This document shows, in pieces, positions 51,825-61,899 of a DNA stretch of 64,000 nt. A model generated the notes under the pieces. It was not told the origin of the DNA. It did no database searches and worked only from the letters and a program-made list of their open reading frames with translations. Origin of the DNA: Streptomyces sp. KMM 9044 (GTDB taxonomy: Bacteria > Actinomycetota > Actinomycetes > Streptomycetales > Streptomycetaceae); contig NZ_CP113912.1 of the NCBI RefSeq assembly GCF_024701375.2, positions 1 to 64,000 of the forward strand. The letters run 5' to 3'. Made by a program: the position numbers and the translations under genes. Each line of letters begins with the position of its first letter. Position 1 is the first letter of the stretch.

Positions 51825-52778
51825 ATGTCTGGTGAGCGTGTGGGCAGGGCGAGGCACCGTATGCAACTGGCGGCGCCCGCCGGTGTGGTCTACGCGGTGC
51901 TCGCCGATGCGGTCAGGCTGCCGCTCTGTTTCTCCGCGAGCGTCCATGTGGAGCGGCTGGAGTCCGACAGCGAGCGGGAGCGTCTGCGGGTGTGGTCCCT
52001 TCTGGACGGGCAGTTGAGATCGTGGACCGCGTCGCGGCGCCTGGACCCGGTGGAGCGCCGCATCGAGTTCTGGCAGGAACGCTCCACGTCTCCGCTGGAC
52101 TCCGTCACTGGCGCGTTGAGCATACGTGGCTGTGGGCCGCGCGACGCCGAGCTTGAACTGCAGTACGGCTTCAGCACCACCGGCGGCCTGCCCGACGACG
52201 CGGCGTGGGCGGCGTGGTGCGCCGACCTGAACCTCCGTATGCAGCTCGCCGACCTGAAGTGGTTCGCCGAACGGTGGACGCGCCTGGACGAACTGGCGCT
52301 GTCCTTCGAGCACTCGATACGCATCAACGGTCCGGCCGAGCTGGCCTACGACTTTCTGTACCGGGCGGGGGACTGGGCCGAGCTGGTGCCTCACGTTGCC
52401 CGGGTCGGCCTCACCGAGGACGCACCCGGGGTGCAGCGCATGGCGGTGGAGACGCTGACCGAGCACGGCTCGCAGACCACCGAAGCGGTGCGGATCTGCT
52501 TCCCGCACGCGGGCCGCCTCGTCTACAAGCGGACCGTGGTCCCTGAGCTGCTGGCGGCGCACACCGGCGAGTGGTCCATCGTCCCGGATGAGACGGGGGT
52601 GACCGTCACGGGGAAGCAGAGCGTCGTGCTGCGCGAGGAGAACATCACCGCGGTACTCGGCGAGGGCGCCGACCTCGCACGCGCCCGTCAGCACGTGAGG
52701 GCGGCACTCGGCTCGGAATGCCTGGCCCTGCTCACCCTGGCCAAGCAGCACGCCGAAGGCGCCGTGCGCATGCTGTGA
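51825..52778 (+). CDS. Didomain aromatase/cyclase (SRPBCC)
   Basis: 317 residues from ATG 51825, with GAGAGAGG upstream. Two polyketide cyclase/START-like halves: RARHRMQLAAPAGVVYAVLA through EFWQERSTSPLDSVTGALSI in the first, and LSFEHSIRINGPAELAYDFL, YRAGDWAELVPHVARVGLTE, GVQRMAVETLTEHGSQTTEA, EWSIVPDETGVTVTGKQSVV in the second. Such enzymes fold and aromatise type II polyketide chains. No ketosynthase or carrier protein is in the window, so either a type II PKS lies outside or this is a leftover of another cluster. The length is that of the family. Confidence 0.88.
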   Translation: MSGERVGRARHRMQLAAPAGVVYAVLADAVRLPLCFSASVHVERLESDSERERLRVWSLLDGQLRSWTASRRLDPVERRIEFWQERSTSPLDSVTGALSIRGCGPRDAELELQYGFSTTGGLPDDAAWAAWCADLNLRMQLADLKWFAERWTRLDELALSFEHSIRINGPAELAYDFLYRAGDWAELVPHVARVGLTEDAPGVQRMAVETLTEHGSQTTEAVRICFPHAGRLVYKRTVVPELLAAHTGEWSIVPDETGVTVTGKQSVVLREENITAVLGEGADLARARQHVRAALGSECLALLTLAKQHAEGAVRML

Positions 52779-52827
52779 CGTCCCGGCCCAGTGCGGTGGT
52801 TCTGCCCGGCACGGCGAGCAGTTGCAG

Positions 52828-53172
52828 ATGCTCGAGGTGATGCTCGCACTTCTCGCCGTGTCCCTCTTCGGCCCGGACAAGCGGCCGAAGGCCGTCCAGG
52901 ACGTGGCGGCTCTCATCCGGAAGGTGCGTGCCTTCTCGGACGGTGCCCAGCGGCAAGCCCGCGAACAGCTCGGCCTCGAACTCGAGGACCTCGGGTTCGG
53001 GGACCCGGACCCTCGAGCGTTCCTCCGCAAGCAGCGGGCCGACGACGACCTGGGGATCAAGGAGACCGCCGAGGTCGCCGACACGGTGAAAGGGCATGGG
53101 AGCGAGCCGCCGACGAGGTCCGCTCCGCCGGCCGGGGGCGAGCGTCCGGCATTCGACGTGGACGCCCCCTGA
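52828..53172 (+). CDS. TatB-like protein, N-terminally short
   Basis: 114 residues from ATG 52828 (TTG 52822 possible). After a short hydrophobic segment (MLALLAVSLFGPDKRPKAVQ) comes DVAALIRKVRAFSDGAQRQA, LGLELEDLGFGDPDPRAFLR and DDDLGIKETAEVADTVKGHG, the layout of Streptomyces TatB. The usual first residues (FFDIGPLE type), needed at the membrane surface, are missing, and the conserved Leu of DKLPK is Arg. It is probably a decaying TatB copy. The neighbouring haloperoxidase does carry a twin-arginine signal. Confidence 0.65.
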   Translation: MLEVMLALLAVSLFGPDKRPKAVQDVAALIRKVRAFSDGAQRQAREQLGLELEDLGFGDPDPRAFLRKQRADDDLGIKETAEVADTVKGHGSEPPTRSAPPAGGERPAFDVDAP

Positions 53173-53190
53173 ACCGCTCGCTCTACGGGA

Positions 53191-53781
53191 TCAGACGGTG
53201 GTGACGACCGCGTCGATGTCCAGTCGCGGTGAGCGCTCGAACCAGGCGTTCTCGCCCGGCCTGCCGATGTTGACGACCATCAGCGGGGTGTGGTCGGCGT
53301 CCAGGAACTCCTTCTGGACGCCGACGGAGTCGAAGCCGCTCATCGGGCCCGCGGCCAGGCCGGCGGCGCGGACGCCGAGGATGAAGTACGCGGCCTGCAG
53401 GGCGCCGTTGAGCAGGGCGGAGCGCTCGCGGACCGGACGCTGGGCATAGAACGCGTCCTTGGCCTGGGGGAAGTGCGGGAGCAGCTGGGGCAGTTCCTCG
53501 TGGAACTCACTGTCCGCGGAGAGGATGGCGACCAGCGGGGCGATCGCGGTTTTCGGACGGTTACCCTCGGTCATGTGCCGCACCAGGCGTTCGCGGGCCT
53601 CGGGGGAGCGGACCAGAAGGATGCGCAGCGGGGTCTGGTTGAAGGCGGTCGGACCGTACTTGATCAGGTCGTAGATCGCCTGGATCTGTTCGTCGGTCAC
53701 CGGCTCGTCGGTGAAGGTGTTGGCGGTGCGTGCCTCACGGAACAGCAGGTCCTGGGCGGCAGCGTCAAGGACAAGCGACAT
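53191..53781 (-). CDS. Nitroreductase family protein (RutE/HadB-like)
   Basis: 196 residues from ATG 53781 with AGGAAGATC upstream. FMN-binding nitroreductase fold: LFREARTANTFTDEPVTDEQ, YDLIKYGPTAFNQTPLRILL, ERLVRHMTEGNRPKTAIAPL, LLNGALQAAYFILGVRAAGL, AGPMSGFDSVGVQKEFL and VNIGRPGENAWFERSPRLDI. It should reduce enals, quinones or nitro groups with NAD(P)H. Similar to the malonic-semialdehyde-reductase subgroup. It could be a tailoring enzyme on a quinone, or a general detoxification gene. Confidence 0.88.
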   Translation of the reverse strand: MSLVLDAAAQDLLFREARTANTFTDEPVTDEQIQAIYDLIKYGPTAFNQTPLRILLVRSPEARERLVRHMTEGNRPKTAIAPLVAILSADSEFHEELPQLLPHFPQAKDAFYAQRPVRERSALLNGALQAAYFILGVRAAGLAAGPMSGFDSVGVQKEFLDADHTPLMVVNIGRPGENAWFERSPRLDIDAVVTTV

Positions 53782-54948
53782 GGATGCGATCTTCCTGGTG
53801 AGGGCGGTTCCGGCGCTCCGCCGTCTCCGCGATTGCGACTTCTGCGTGGCTCCGCACCGGTCACCGCTCGCGCACGTCGGTGGGTTCCGCCGCACCGGCG
53901 TCCTGCAGACCGAGGCCGGTGAAGGACTCCTCGTCGTCGAGACCGACGTGGGGTCGTTGCGGGCACGGCGCGTGTCGTTCAGCGGGCAGACGCCCAGTGC
54001 GAGGGCATGAAGGAGCGTGGTCGGGACAGCCGGTGACCGCATGGTCAACGGATCACTGGCCGGTGCGGCGACCGCGGAGAACAGGGCCCTGCCCATGACC
54101 ATGCCGTGCCACCAGCAGGCCAGGCGCCCGCCGGTGAGCACGCCGGTGAGGTTGAGCGGCACGAGCAGCAGCGGCAGCTCGGAAGCGAACCCGAGACGAA
54201 CACTCTGTGTTCCTCCGTCCGTACGCTGCCGGCGGTGCGCATCAGCCCTGGACGCCGTGGATCGCCCCGGTCACCGGACAGGAACTCGCCGTGTCGCCGG
54301 CCGCGGGCTCGACGGTCCGCGGCGACCTGTCCCGGCGGACGGAGCCGGGGCCGATGACGAGAGGGGTTTCCAGGGGCTTCGGATCAGGCACGGAGGCACC
54401 CGTGCCGAGGACCCTGACGTCGCTCATGCGGCTGTCCTCCCCTCACGCGTGTGGAAATCACGGCATGTACAGACCAGCGGCCGAGCGCTGTGGGCGGCTC
54501 ACGAAACGCGAAGGGCGGGGCTCCTTTGGAGGGACGGCCCTACCTGCGTGAACTGCGGCGCTTGAGGCAGGCCCGAGTGATCGACTCGACCACGACAGCG
54601 GGTCCCGCGGTGACCGGCACCCTCGGCGCTGTCGATCTTGATCCAGCGTAGGGGTGTGTCCTGCTGGTTCCGAAAGGATCTCCACGACGGGCAGCCGAGC
54701 CGAACCGACAAATGCCCAGCTCATCCTGTCCCTCGAAAGGAGCTGCACCCAAACGCGAAAGTGCCCCGCCGGCCATGGGCGGCGAGGCACTGGGCGGAAA
54801 CGGTGGCGCCGCCGCACCGGGAGCCCCCCGGGACGTCCGTCATCTCGCGGACACGGCGCCGGGCACCGATGCGGCCGGTGATACCCGGGTCGAGCCAGGC
54901 ACCACCGGCCGCATGAACCTGACCTGTGGGTACGGGGGTGACCCCGGG
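53782..54948. other. Long gap without a supported gene
   Basis: Nothing with a proper start on either strand. A minus-strand frame around 54045-54190 reads LLLVPLNLTGVLTGGRLACW and then WHGMVMGRALFSAVAA, faintly like a membrane protein remnant, but I cannot name it. Confidence 0.45.
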
Positions 54949-56466
54949 TCAGGAGAGTGCTGTCTCCGTCGGCTCTGACGGGCTCCCAGCGGGCGCGTCA
55001 TCGGACGCCGGCAGGGGACCGCCGCGCAGCAGCAGGGCGCTGACGACGGCGCCGACGGCGAAGATGGCGGTGCACCACCAGAACACCGTGGTGTACCCCT
55101 CGATCGACGCCAAGGAGAGCTGTTCCGGTGTCGGCTGTCCCTGCACGTTGCTCTCCAGCCAGCCGGTGGTGGCGGTGGCGGCGATCGTGTTGAGCAGGGC
55201 GACGCCGATCGCACCACCGACCTGCTGGCCGGTGTTGACGCATGCCGAGGCGATACCCGCGTCCTCGGGTGCCACACCGGAGGTGCCGGTGCGCAGCACC
55301 GCGGCGAAGATGAGGCCCATGCCGAGACCGGCCGCCATGGTCGGACCGAGCAGATGTGTCGCGTAGCCGGAGTCCGGGCCGATCCGGGTCAGCCAGGCCA
55401 TGGCGGCCGCGGTGAGCAGCAGGCCGGCGGTGACCAGCGGCCTGGGGCCGGTCTTCGGCATCAGCTTCACGCCGCCCACGTTGGCGCCCACACCGGTGAG
55501 CACGATCAGCGGCAGCAGCGAGACACCAGAGACGATGGCCGAGTAGCCCAGGTCGGTCTGCATGTAGTAGATGAGGAACAGCATGACGCCGAACACGCCG
55601 GTTCCGACGAACAGCACGGCGAGGTAGGCTCCGCCGCGGTTGCGGTCGAGGACGATCCGGGGCGGCAGCAGCGGCTGCGTGGCGCGCGTCTGCCAGAATG
55701 CGAACACGATCAGCAGCACACCGCCGAGGGCGAGGAAGCCCCACGTCCCGGGAGTGCTCCAGCTGTCCTCCGCGGCGTTGGAGAAGCCGTAGACCACGGA
55801 GAACATGCCGCCCGTTCCCAGCAGCACACCGGGGATGTCCATCCGCGCGCCCGCCCTGGGCTGCTTGCGCAGCAGCATCGTGCCGCCGACGAACGCCGCT
55901 CCGGCGAAGAGCAGGTTGATGTACATGCACCAGCGCCAGTTCAGGCCGTCGGTCAGCGCACCGCCGATGATCAGGCCCAGACCCGTACCGCTGGCCGCGA
56001 CCGCACTGTAGGCGCCGAAGGCCTTGGCCTTCTCCTTCGAGTCGGTGAACGTGGTTGCCAGCAGGGCCAGGCAGGCCGGTGCCAGCATCGCGGCGAAGAC
56101 GCCCTGGCAGGCGCGGGCCGTCACCAGCATCCCGAAGCTGGTCGCGGCACCGCCGACGGCGGAGGCGACCGCGAAGCCGGTCAGTCCGACGAGGAAGGTC
56201 TCCTTGCGGCCGAACAGGTCGGACAGCCGCCCGAAGAACAGCAGCAGGCCTCCGAACGGCAGCGCGTACGCGGTTACGATCCACTGCCTGTCGGCGTCCG
56301 TGAACTCCAGCGCTTCCTGCGCCGACGGCAGTGCGAGGTTCATCACCGTCAGGTCGAGGCCGACCATGAGGTAGGCGGTGCAGATGACGGCGAGGATCAG
56401 CCACCGCCTCGGGTCCACGGCCGCCCCCGAGCTCGGCCCAGCCGCAGGGGCTGCGCTTGTTGCCAT
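54949..56466 (-). CDS. DHA2-family MFS exporter
   Basis: 505 residues from ATG 56466, six bases after GGAG; the ATG at 56472 would be too close. Fourteen membrane spans are apparent. DHA2 signatures: YLMVGLDLTVMNLALPSAQE (motif D1-like), LLLFFGRLSDLFGRKETFLV (motif A) and AVAASGTGLGLIIGGALTDG (motif C, antiporter). Likely proton-driven export of the cluster product or self-resistance. It is the first gene of the pathway-side block on the minus strand, separated by 260 bases from the haloperoxidase. Confidence 0.93.
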   Translation of the reverse strand: MATSAAPAAGPSSGAAVDPRRWLILAVICTAYLMVGLDLTVMNLALPSAQEALEFTDADRQWIVTAYALPFGGLLLFFGRLSDLFGRKETFLVGLTGFAVASAVGGAATSFGMLVTARACQGVFAAMLAPACLALLATTFTDSKEKAKAFGAYSAVAASGTGLGLIIGGALTDGLNWRWCMYINLLFAGAAFVGGTMLLRKQPRAGARMDIPGVLLGTGGMFSVVYGFSNAAEDSWSTPGTWGFLALGGVLLIVFAFWQTRATQPLLPPRIVLDRNRGGAYLAVLFVGTGVFGVMLFLIYYMQTDLGYSAIVSGVSLLPLIVLTGVGANVGGVKLMPKTGPRPLVTAGLLLTAAAMAWLTRIGPDSGYATHLLGPTMAAGLGMGLIFAAVLRTGTSGVAPEDAGIASACVNTGQQVGGAIGVALLNTIAATATTGWLESNVQGQPTPEQLSLASIEGYTTVFWWCTAIFAVGAVVSALLLRGGPLPASDDAPAGSPSEPTETALS

Positions 56467-56685
56467 GATCATCTCCTTGTTCGCGTTGCGTCGAGCGGAC
56501 TGAGGCCTCATCCCCTAAGACGGTCGCGTCGGCCGGTCTGTGACATGGTCTTGGCGAACCGGGCCGGATGGCCGCATCGATCACGTGGTTCTGCCCGGCT
56601 CGACGGTGCCGGGCCGGGCAAGACCGGGGAGAACAGGGCGATCCGGTCGACGTGCCAGGAGGGCGGACCCGGCCGTCGACGCCGT

Positions 56686-56724
56686 GCGGCGGCGGGCCGG
56701 GTGCCGCACCCGGCCCGCCGCCGC
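56686..56724. terminator. Hairpin terminator after haloperoxidase
   Basis: A perfect 18-bp stem, GCGGCGGCGGGCCGGGTG and its inverse, with a three-base loop, starting five bases past the stop at 56729. Confidence 0.88.
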
Positions 56725-56728
56725 GGAG

Positions 56729-58288
56729 TCAGTCGACCTCGCCCTTGATGTGGCGCTGCACGAACTCGTAGGCGCGGTCACCGAACTGCGCGCCCCACTC
56801 GATGGACCTGTCGACCGTCGTCTGGAAGTGCACGCCGCCCCACACCCGGCTGTCGCCGCAGTCGCGGGTGAACTTGGTCCAGGTGTCCCAGCGCAGCTCC
56901 ATGTCCTTCGCGGGCACGAGACCCGGCTCCGTCTGCCCGGAGCCGGCGGGGAAGGTGTACGTCCAGTCCAGGACGTCGTCGCCGAGGAAACGCCGCGCCG
57001 CCTGCGCCTCCGCGGAACAGAGCGTGGTGGAGCCGGAGAGGTACTCCGGGTGGTCACCGACGGGCAGGTAGGCCGACCACTCGTTGGCGGGCATGTCGTG
57101 GACCGTGCCCTTGCCGACGCCGCCCCAGGCACTGATCTTCTTGCGGCCGTACACGTGCTGGACCGCGGTGAACGGCCGCACGGCGTTGTACTTGACCTTC
57201 CAGCTCCAGGCGGCGATCAGGTCGTCGAACCGTGCCAGGGCGGTCACCGCGTACAGGTGGCACCAGCCGTCCAGGTCCAGGTCGTGGCTGAGAGCCGCGG
57301 CGCCCGGCGCCAGGGCGATGCCCGCCAGCTTGTTGTCGAACCACTCGGCCATCAGCTTCTTCTCGTCGGTGAGCGTGGCCGACGCCTCGATGACCTCGTC
57401 CACCGAGCGCTTGTACTTGCGGACGTTGGTGTGGGTGGAGTGGTCGGGCGCGGGAACCGGGAACTGCTTGGGGTTCCGGTAGGTGTACGGCTTGACCAGG
57501 GCAAGCTGCGGGGTGACGAACGACTGGATGACCCAGATGCCCTTGTCGCCCGGGCCCCCGCCGACGCGGCGCTGGTGGGGGTGGAGCGCCGGCTGCCAGT
57601 GCGAGGGGTTGACCACCTTGTAGGGGGAGTTCACGGGCCGGTAACCGGTGTAGTCCTCGTAGGGCTTGCCGTGGTATTTGCGGCCCACGTTGCCCAGGTG
57701 GTTCATGCCGTCGTTCGCGCGGGCCCTGGCGACGGCCTTGCCGGCTATGTTGCCGATGCCGACCGGGGTGGTCGGGTCCTCCGACCTGTCGTCGGGGTCC
57801 AGGCCGACCGCGGTGAACCCGGCCCGCATGACCGGCACCCGCTCCTTGAACACGCCCTCCAGGACCCGCAGCGAGGCGTACAGGCCGGCGATGTTCTTGT
57901 TCCTGTTGGTGGCGGCCTCGCCGGCGGGGCGGCGGCCGATCCGGGAGTGGAGGCCGACCGCGGTCGGGTGGTAGGGCGCCATCGCGTCGAACCACGACAA
58001 CTGGAACAGGGTGGTGATCCAGATGTAGACGGATGCGTCCATGGGACCGATCACGCCTTCCTCGGGGAAGACCCCCTCGGCTCTGGTGATGATCAGGTCC
58101 CGGATGAAGTTGTCCTTGTCGAAGTCGAAGTCGACCGCCGGAGGCTCCGCCGCGGCGCCGGGCTCGGCGGCGGCGGCCGTTGCGGTGTTCCCCAGGGTGG
58201 CCAGGGCCGCGGCCGTGGCACCGCCGATCAGCAGTGACCTGCGCCGCGGTGAGAGGCCTGAGACAGGGGAACGCTCGGACGTCGTCAT
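56729..58288 (-). CDS. Vanadium-dependent haloperoxidase
   Basis: 519 residues, ATG 58288 with AGGA upstream. A twin-arginine signal (SPRRRSLLIGGATAAALATL) implies Tat export. The C-terminal half carries the vanadate site: KYNAVRPFTAV near residue 369 (Lys and Arg), EYLSGSTTLCSA near 416 (LSGS where fungal enzymes have PSGH), and SRVWGGVHFQTTVD near 485 (Arg and the vanadate-binding His). This is the pattern of the bacterial meroterpenoid enzymes of the NapH/Mcl type, which chlorinate or brominate aromatic cores and cyclise terpene chains through halonium ions. The neighbouring prenyltransferases support that role. The Tat signal suggests the reaction happens outside the cytoplasm. Confidence 0.94.
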   Translation of the reverse strand: MTTSERSPVSGLSPRRRSLLIGGATAAALATLGNTATAAAAEPGAAAEPPAVDFDFDKDNFIRDLIITRAEGVFPEEGVIGPMDASVYIWITTLFQLSWFDAMAPYHPTAVGLHSRIGRRPAGEAATNRNKNIAGLYASLRVLEGVFKERVPVMRAGFTAVGLDPDDRSEDPTTPVGIGNIAGKAVARARANDGMNHLGNVGRKYHGKPYEDYTGYRPVNSPYKVVNPSHWQPALHPHQRRVGGGPGDKGIWVIQSFVTPQLALVKPYTYRNPKQFPVPAPDHSTHTNVRKYKRSVDEVIEASATLTDEKKLMAEWFDNKLAGIALAPGAAALSHDLDLDGWCHLYAVTALARFDDLIAAWSWKVKYNAVRPFTAVQHVYGRKKISAWGGVGKGTVHDMPANEWSAYLPVGDHPEYLSGSTTLCSAEAQAARRFLGDDVLDWTYTFPAGSGQTEPGLVPAKDMELRWDTWTKFTRDCGDSRVWGGVHFQTTVDRSIEWGAQFGDRAYEFVQRHIKGEVD

Positions 58289-58448
58289 GGATGGTGTCCT
58301 TTCTCAGAAAAGAGATCTGCGGTCCGGGGTCAGGCCCGGTGGCAGACCGCGCCCGAAGGCGTTGGCGGTGGTGCGGGTGCTGCGCCGTCGACTGTTCCGT
58401 GCGTTTTCGTCCGCGCTCTGCGGCGCCGCCGGGAAAGTGTTGTGCCTG

Positions 58449-59366
58449 TTACGGCTGCTCTTTGTGGACTGCCATCTGCCGAATGGGTTCGTACCCGGCC
58501 GGAAGCTGGTAGTAAGAACAGACCTCAAGGAATTCCTTGTCGCGCGTCCACTTGACGGCGAAAAGGTTTATTCGCTCGCCGGTATAAGCCCGCGGAGCGC
58601 GTGTCACAAAGTTTTCGAGATGCGGTCCCACAGGAATGGGGACCGTCGACAGGTCCAGGCCTGCACCCGGCGGGGGAGCAAAGGCGACACGCAGGATGTC
58701 CGGAGAATCCCAGCCTAGGGTGATGTTGGCCCTGAACGAATTGGAGGCGAACTCCAGCATTCGCTCGTCCGGCTCTGTCATCCCGATGTCGCCGAGCATC
58801 GACCGGATGGCCCCCGGCCGGGGGCGGCTCTCCGCGGTGAACTGGAAGTACAGACTCACCGTCTTGCTCTTGTAGTTGACCCCGATCATCACCACGTTGT
58901 CCAGGCCGTAGCGGGCGAAGAGGCCGGCGTTCTCGGCCACCGCGCGCGGCATGGACGGGATGCCGGCAAGCTCCGACACCTTCTGCAGGTCACGGGGGAA
59001 GTGCGCGTACAGTTTCCGGAAGCCGCCGACGACTCCGCAGTCGGCGAAGTGCTCGGCGACGGCGCAGCGCTCCCGGAGGTCCGAGAGCAGGGCGGCGACG
59101 GGATGGTCGGTCTCGGTGACGAAGCCGTGCGCCAGCGCGTGGGCATACGGATCGTCGATCCTCGGAGGCACCGCGAGGCCGTAGTCGAGCTCGCCCGCAT
59201 GGTGCTCGCCGGCTTGAGCGCTGAAGACGACCCCGCCTTCAGCGAAACCGTTCCGGTATTCGGAGAGGACGGGCCAGATTTTCTCGCGTGAACAGGGGGC
59301 GCCCACCAACCGGGCCGTTTCCTCAATAGCTGAGTAGAGTTCTTCCGCGTCGGTTTCCCCGGACAC
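58449..59366 (-). CDS. ABBA-fold aromatic prenyltransferase (CloQ/NphB family)
   Basis: 305 residues, the family length. NphB-like segments: ELYSAIEETARLVGAPCSRE, KIWPVLSEYRNGFAEGGVVF, GELDYGLAVPPRIDDPYAHA, GIPSMPRAVAENAGLFARYG, VNYKSKTVSLYFQFTAES and NLFAVKWTRDKEFLEVCSYY. It should attach a prenyl group from its diphosphate to an electron-rich aromatic ring; these enzymes lack DDxxD motifs, and none is seen. The prenyl donor is probably made by the cis-prenyltransferase two steps upstream. An ARE-like site lies about 200 bases before the gene at 59564. Confidence 0.94.
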   Translation of the reverse strand: MSGETDAEELYSAIEETARLVGAPCSREKIWPVLSEYRNGFAEGGVVFSAQAGEHHAGELDYGLAVPPRIDDPYAHALAHGFVTETDHPVAALLSDLRERCAVAEHFADCGVVGGFRKLYAHFPRDLQKVSELAGIPSMPRAVAENAGLFARYGLDNVVMIGVNYKSKTVSLYFQFTAESRPRPGAIRSMLGDIGMTEPDERMLEFASNSFRANITLGWDSPDILRVAFAPPPGAGLDLSTVPIPVGPHLENFVTRAPRAYTGERINLFAVKWTRDKEFLEVCSYYQLPAGYEPIRQMAVHKEQP

Positions 59367-59563
59367 CTTTCCTCCAAGCAGTCAACGTCAGAAATAGTTT
59401 CCACTGGAAATGTGGCCGCCCGCCCGACGGGTGAAGTGTGGCCCCGGTGACCCAGCGGAAATTCGCTGTCTTCTCCGGGCGGGGGTGTCCGAGTCCATCG
59501 GCCTCGATAGCGCCTTTTCGGGCAGTTCCCCATTTTGCGGTAAACGGCACAACCGGTTCGTCA

Positions 59564-59586
59564 ATACCAAACCGCTTGACCCGTAT
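59564..59586. promoter_or_regulatory. ARE-like site between prenyltransferase genes
   Basis: ATACCAAACCGCTTGACCCG followed by TAT: ATAC and GTAT ends with an AAACCG core, like the receptor sites near the SARPs. It lies upstream of the ABBA prenyltransferase gene, in the 530-base gap after the cis-prenyltransferase. Confidence 0.55.
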
Positions 59587-59846
59587 TCTTGCCCGCAATA
59601 GCCAGGGAGTGCAAGGTCGATCGGCGCTGGCGGCGCTTTGTTCCAGTGGCCTTCGAGTGAAATGAGATCTTCCCTGGACGGCGCTCCGAGAGGCGGGGGA
59701 AAGTGGAGTGGGCCACCCGGGACGAGCGCTGAACGGTCTCAGCGGTCCGTTTTCCGGACACCTGGGTGCCTGGGGCATCGCGTGAAACCGGTTCGACGGA
59801 ACCGGACAAGATCATTTCTTGCAATGACCCCGGACAGGGAGCGAAC

Positions 59847-59874
59847 GGGCCCTGCCGGCCCGCCGGCAGGGCCC
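59847..59874. terminator. Hairpin terminator after cis-prenyltransferase
   Basis: A 12-bp stem GGGCCCTGCCGG and its inverse, four-base loop, 24 bases past the stop. Confidence 0.8.
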
Positions 59875-59897
59875 GAGGACAGCGAACCGGCGGTGGC

Positions 59898-60566
<669 letters not shown>

Positions 60567-60765
60567 TTACGTGATCTGTCGTTCGGAAGTGTCCGAGCGA
60601 GCGTCGACACGGATGAAGAAAGGGGACGCAGCGCTCTCGGGGCCTGGCGGCCAGGCCCGGTGGACAGGAGTTCTGCGTCCCCGGCAGTGCCCTGTCGGCC
60701 GCACGGCACTGCCTCACGCGGCGACGGTCACCAAGGGGTTCCGCAACAGGCCCGGACCCGGCCGG

Positions 60766-61899
60766 TCACGCGACCTTCGTCGCACTCAGGATGGCTTGTA
60801 CGGGGATGACGTCCGGCGGGATCTCGGCGGCGTTCTTGGTGATCGCCTTTGTCACCTTGAACCCGCACTCCTCCAGCCAGCTCTGATAGACCGACAGCTT
60901 CTGCGGTCCGCCCTGGCCCATGGTGCATCCGATGAAGAAGGCCGGGAAGAAGTCGACGTTGTAGTTGTCGGTCTCCTTGATGTTCTCCGGATACACCGGC
61001 ACCAGAATGTTCACCTGCCCGCCGACCACGAGCGACTTGTTGACGCCCCTCAGGATCCTGAGCACGTCGTCCTTGTCGAACATGTCCAGGAAGTGCTTGA
61101 TCAGCACGACGTCGAACCCCTTGGGGATTTCGTCGAAGACGTTGCCGCCGATGAAGGAGAGATGCTCCTCCAGGCCTTCGGCCCTGAAGTTCGCCAGGCA
61201 CTCCGCTTTCTTCTCCGGCAGGTCGAAGGTGGTCACCCGGAGCCCGGGCGACGGCTTGTGCCGGTAGGTGTGGATCGCCCCCAGGCCGGTGTTGCCGGCG
61301 AGGTCGAGCACCTGGGCGCCGGAGGGGACGTCGACGTTGCCGAAGAACCAGGGGTCGATGTGGGCGGTGACGGTGTTCATCAGCTTGAGCCAGGCGTCGT
61401 TCAGGTCCTGGTGGTCGGCCACGGCGTCGTACAGGGTGCCCTCGGCGCCGTACAGCTCCTTCAGGCCGACGACCGTGCCGGTCCGCGCGCTCTCGGTGAG
61501 GTGGAACAGCTGCCGCAGCGCGGTGACCTTGATCAGGTTCATGTAGGCGAGCGCTCGCTTGAGGTCGCTCTCGGCGACACCCGCCAGCGCATCGAGGGAA
61601 TAGCCTCCGGACTCCGCGTCATGGGCGACGAAGCCCTCCTTGACCAGCAGGAAAAGGAGCTGTTCCACGGCATCCGGCTTGGCCCCGGCGGCCTCGCCCA
61701 GTTCCGCCGCGGTCAGGCCCGGGGTTTCACGGAGCAGGTCGATGATGCCGAGTTCGAAGCAGGACAGCAGGCTCATGAACCGCGAGGGTCCCACCATGTA
61801 CTCGCGGAATCGGGCAAGCGTGGCTTCCGGTGTCAAGGTAATGGTCCCTTTCGCGTCAGTTGATTCCACCGCCGCGGCGATGGGCTGGTCACGGGTCAC
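60766..61899 (-). CDS. SAM-dependent O-methyltransferase (AcnsII/PhzM-like)
   Basis: 377 residues. GTG 61899 overlaps the ligase stop by four bases (GTGA). A winged-helix dimerisation domain (FMSLLSCFELGIIDLLRETP, AAELGEAAGAKPDAVEQLLF) precedes the Rossmann methyltransferase: VLDLAGNTGLGAIHTYRHKP (SAM loop), VTTFDLPEKKAECLANFRAE (acidic residue), DVVLIKHFLDMFDKDDVLRI and NILVPVYPENIKETDNYNVD. The catalytic His is probably that of VLIKHFLDMF. It would methylate a phenol or a ring carbon of the aromatic core; in naphthoquinone meroterpenoids, methyltransferases of this class act early. Coupled to the ligase gene. Confidence 0.9.
   Translation of the reverse strand: MTRDQPIAAAVESTDAKGTITLTPEATLARFREYMVGPSRFMSLLSCFELGIIDLLRETPGLTAAELGEAAGAKPDAVEQLLFLLVKEGFVAHDAESGGYSLDALAGVAESDLKRALAYMNLIKVTALRQLFHLTESARTGTVVGLKELYGAEGTLYDAVADHQDLNDAWLKLMNTVTAHIDPWFFGNVDVPSGAQVLDLAGNTGLGAIHTYRHKPSPGLRVTTFDLPEKKAECLANFRAEGLEEHLSFIGGNVFDEIPKGFDVVLIKHFLDMFDKDDVLRILRGVNKSLVVGGQVNILVPVYPENIKETDNYNVDFFPAFFIGCTMGQGGPQKLSVYQSWLEECGFKVTKAITKNAAEIPPDVIPVQAILSATKVA

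Noticed and set aside
54045..54242. A possible membrane protein on the minus strand between nitroreductase and exporter
   Set aside because: Only about 50 residues look hydrophobic, with no start and no continuation; not enough to call a gene.
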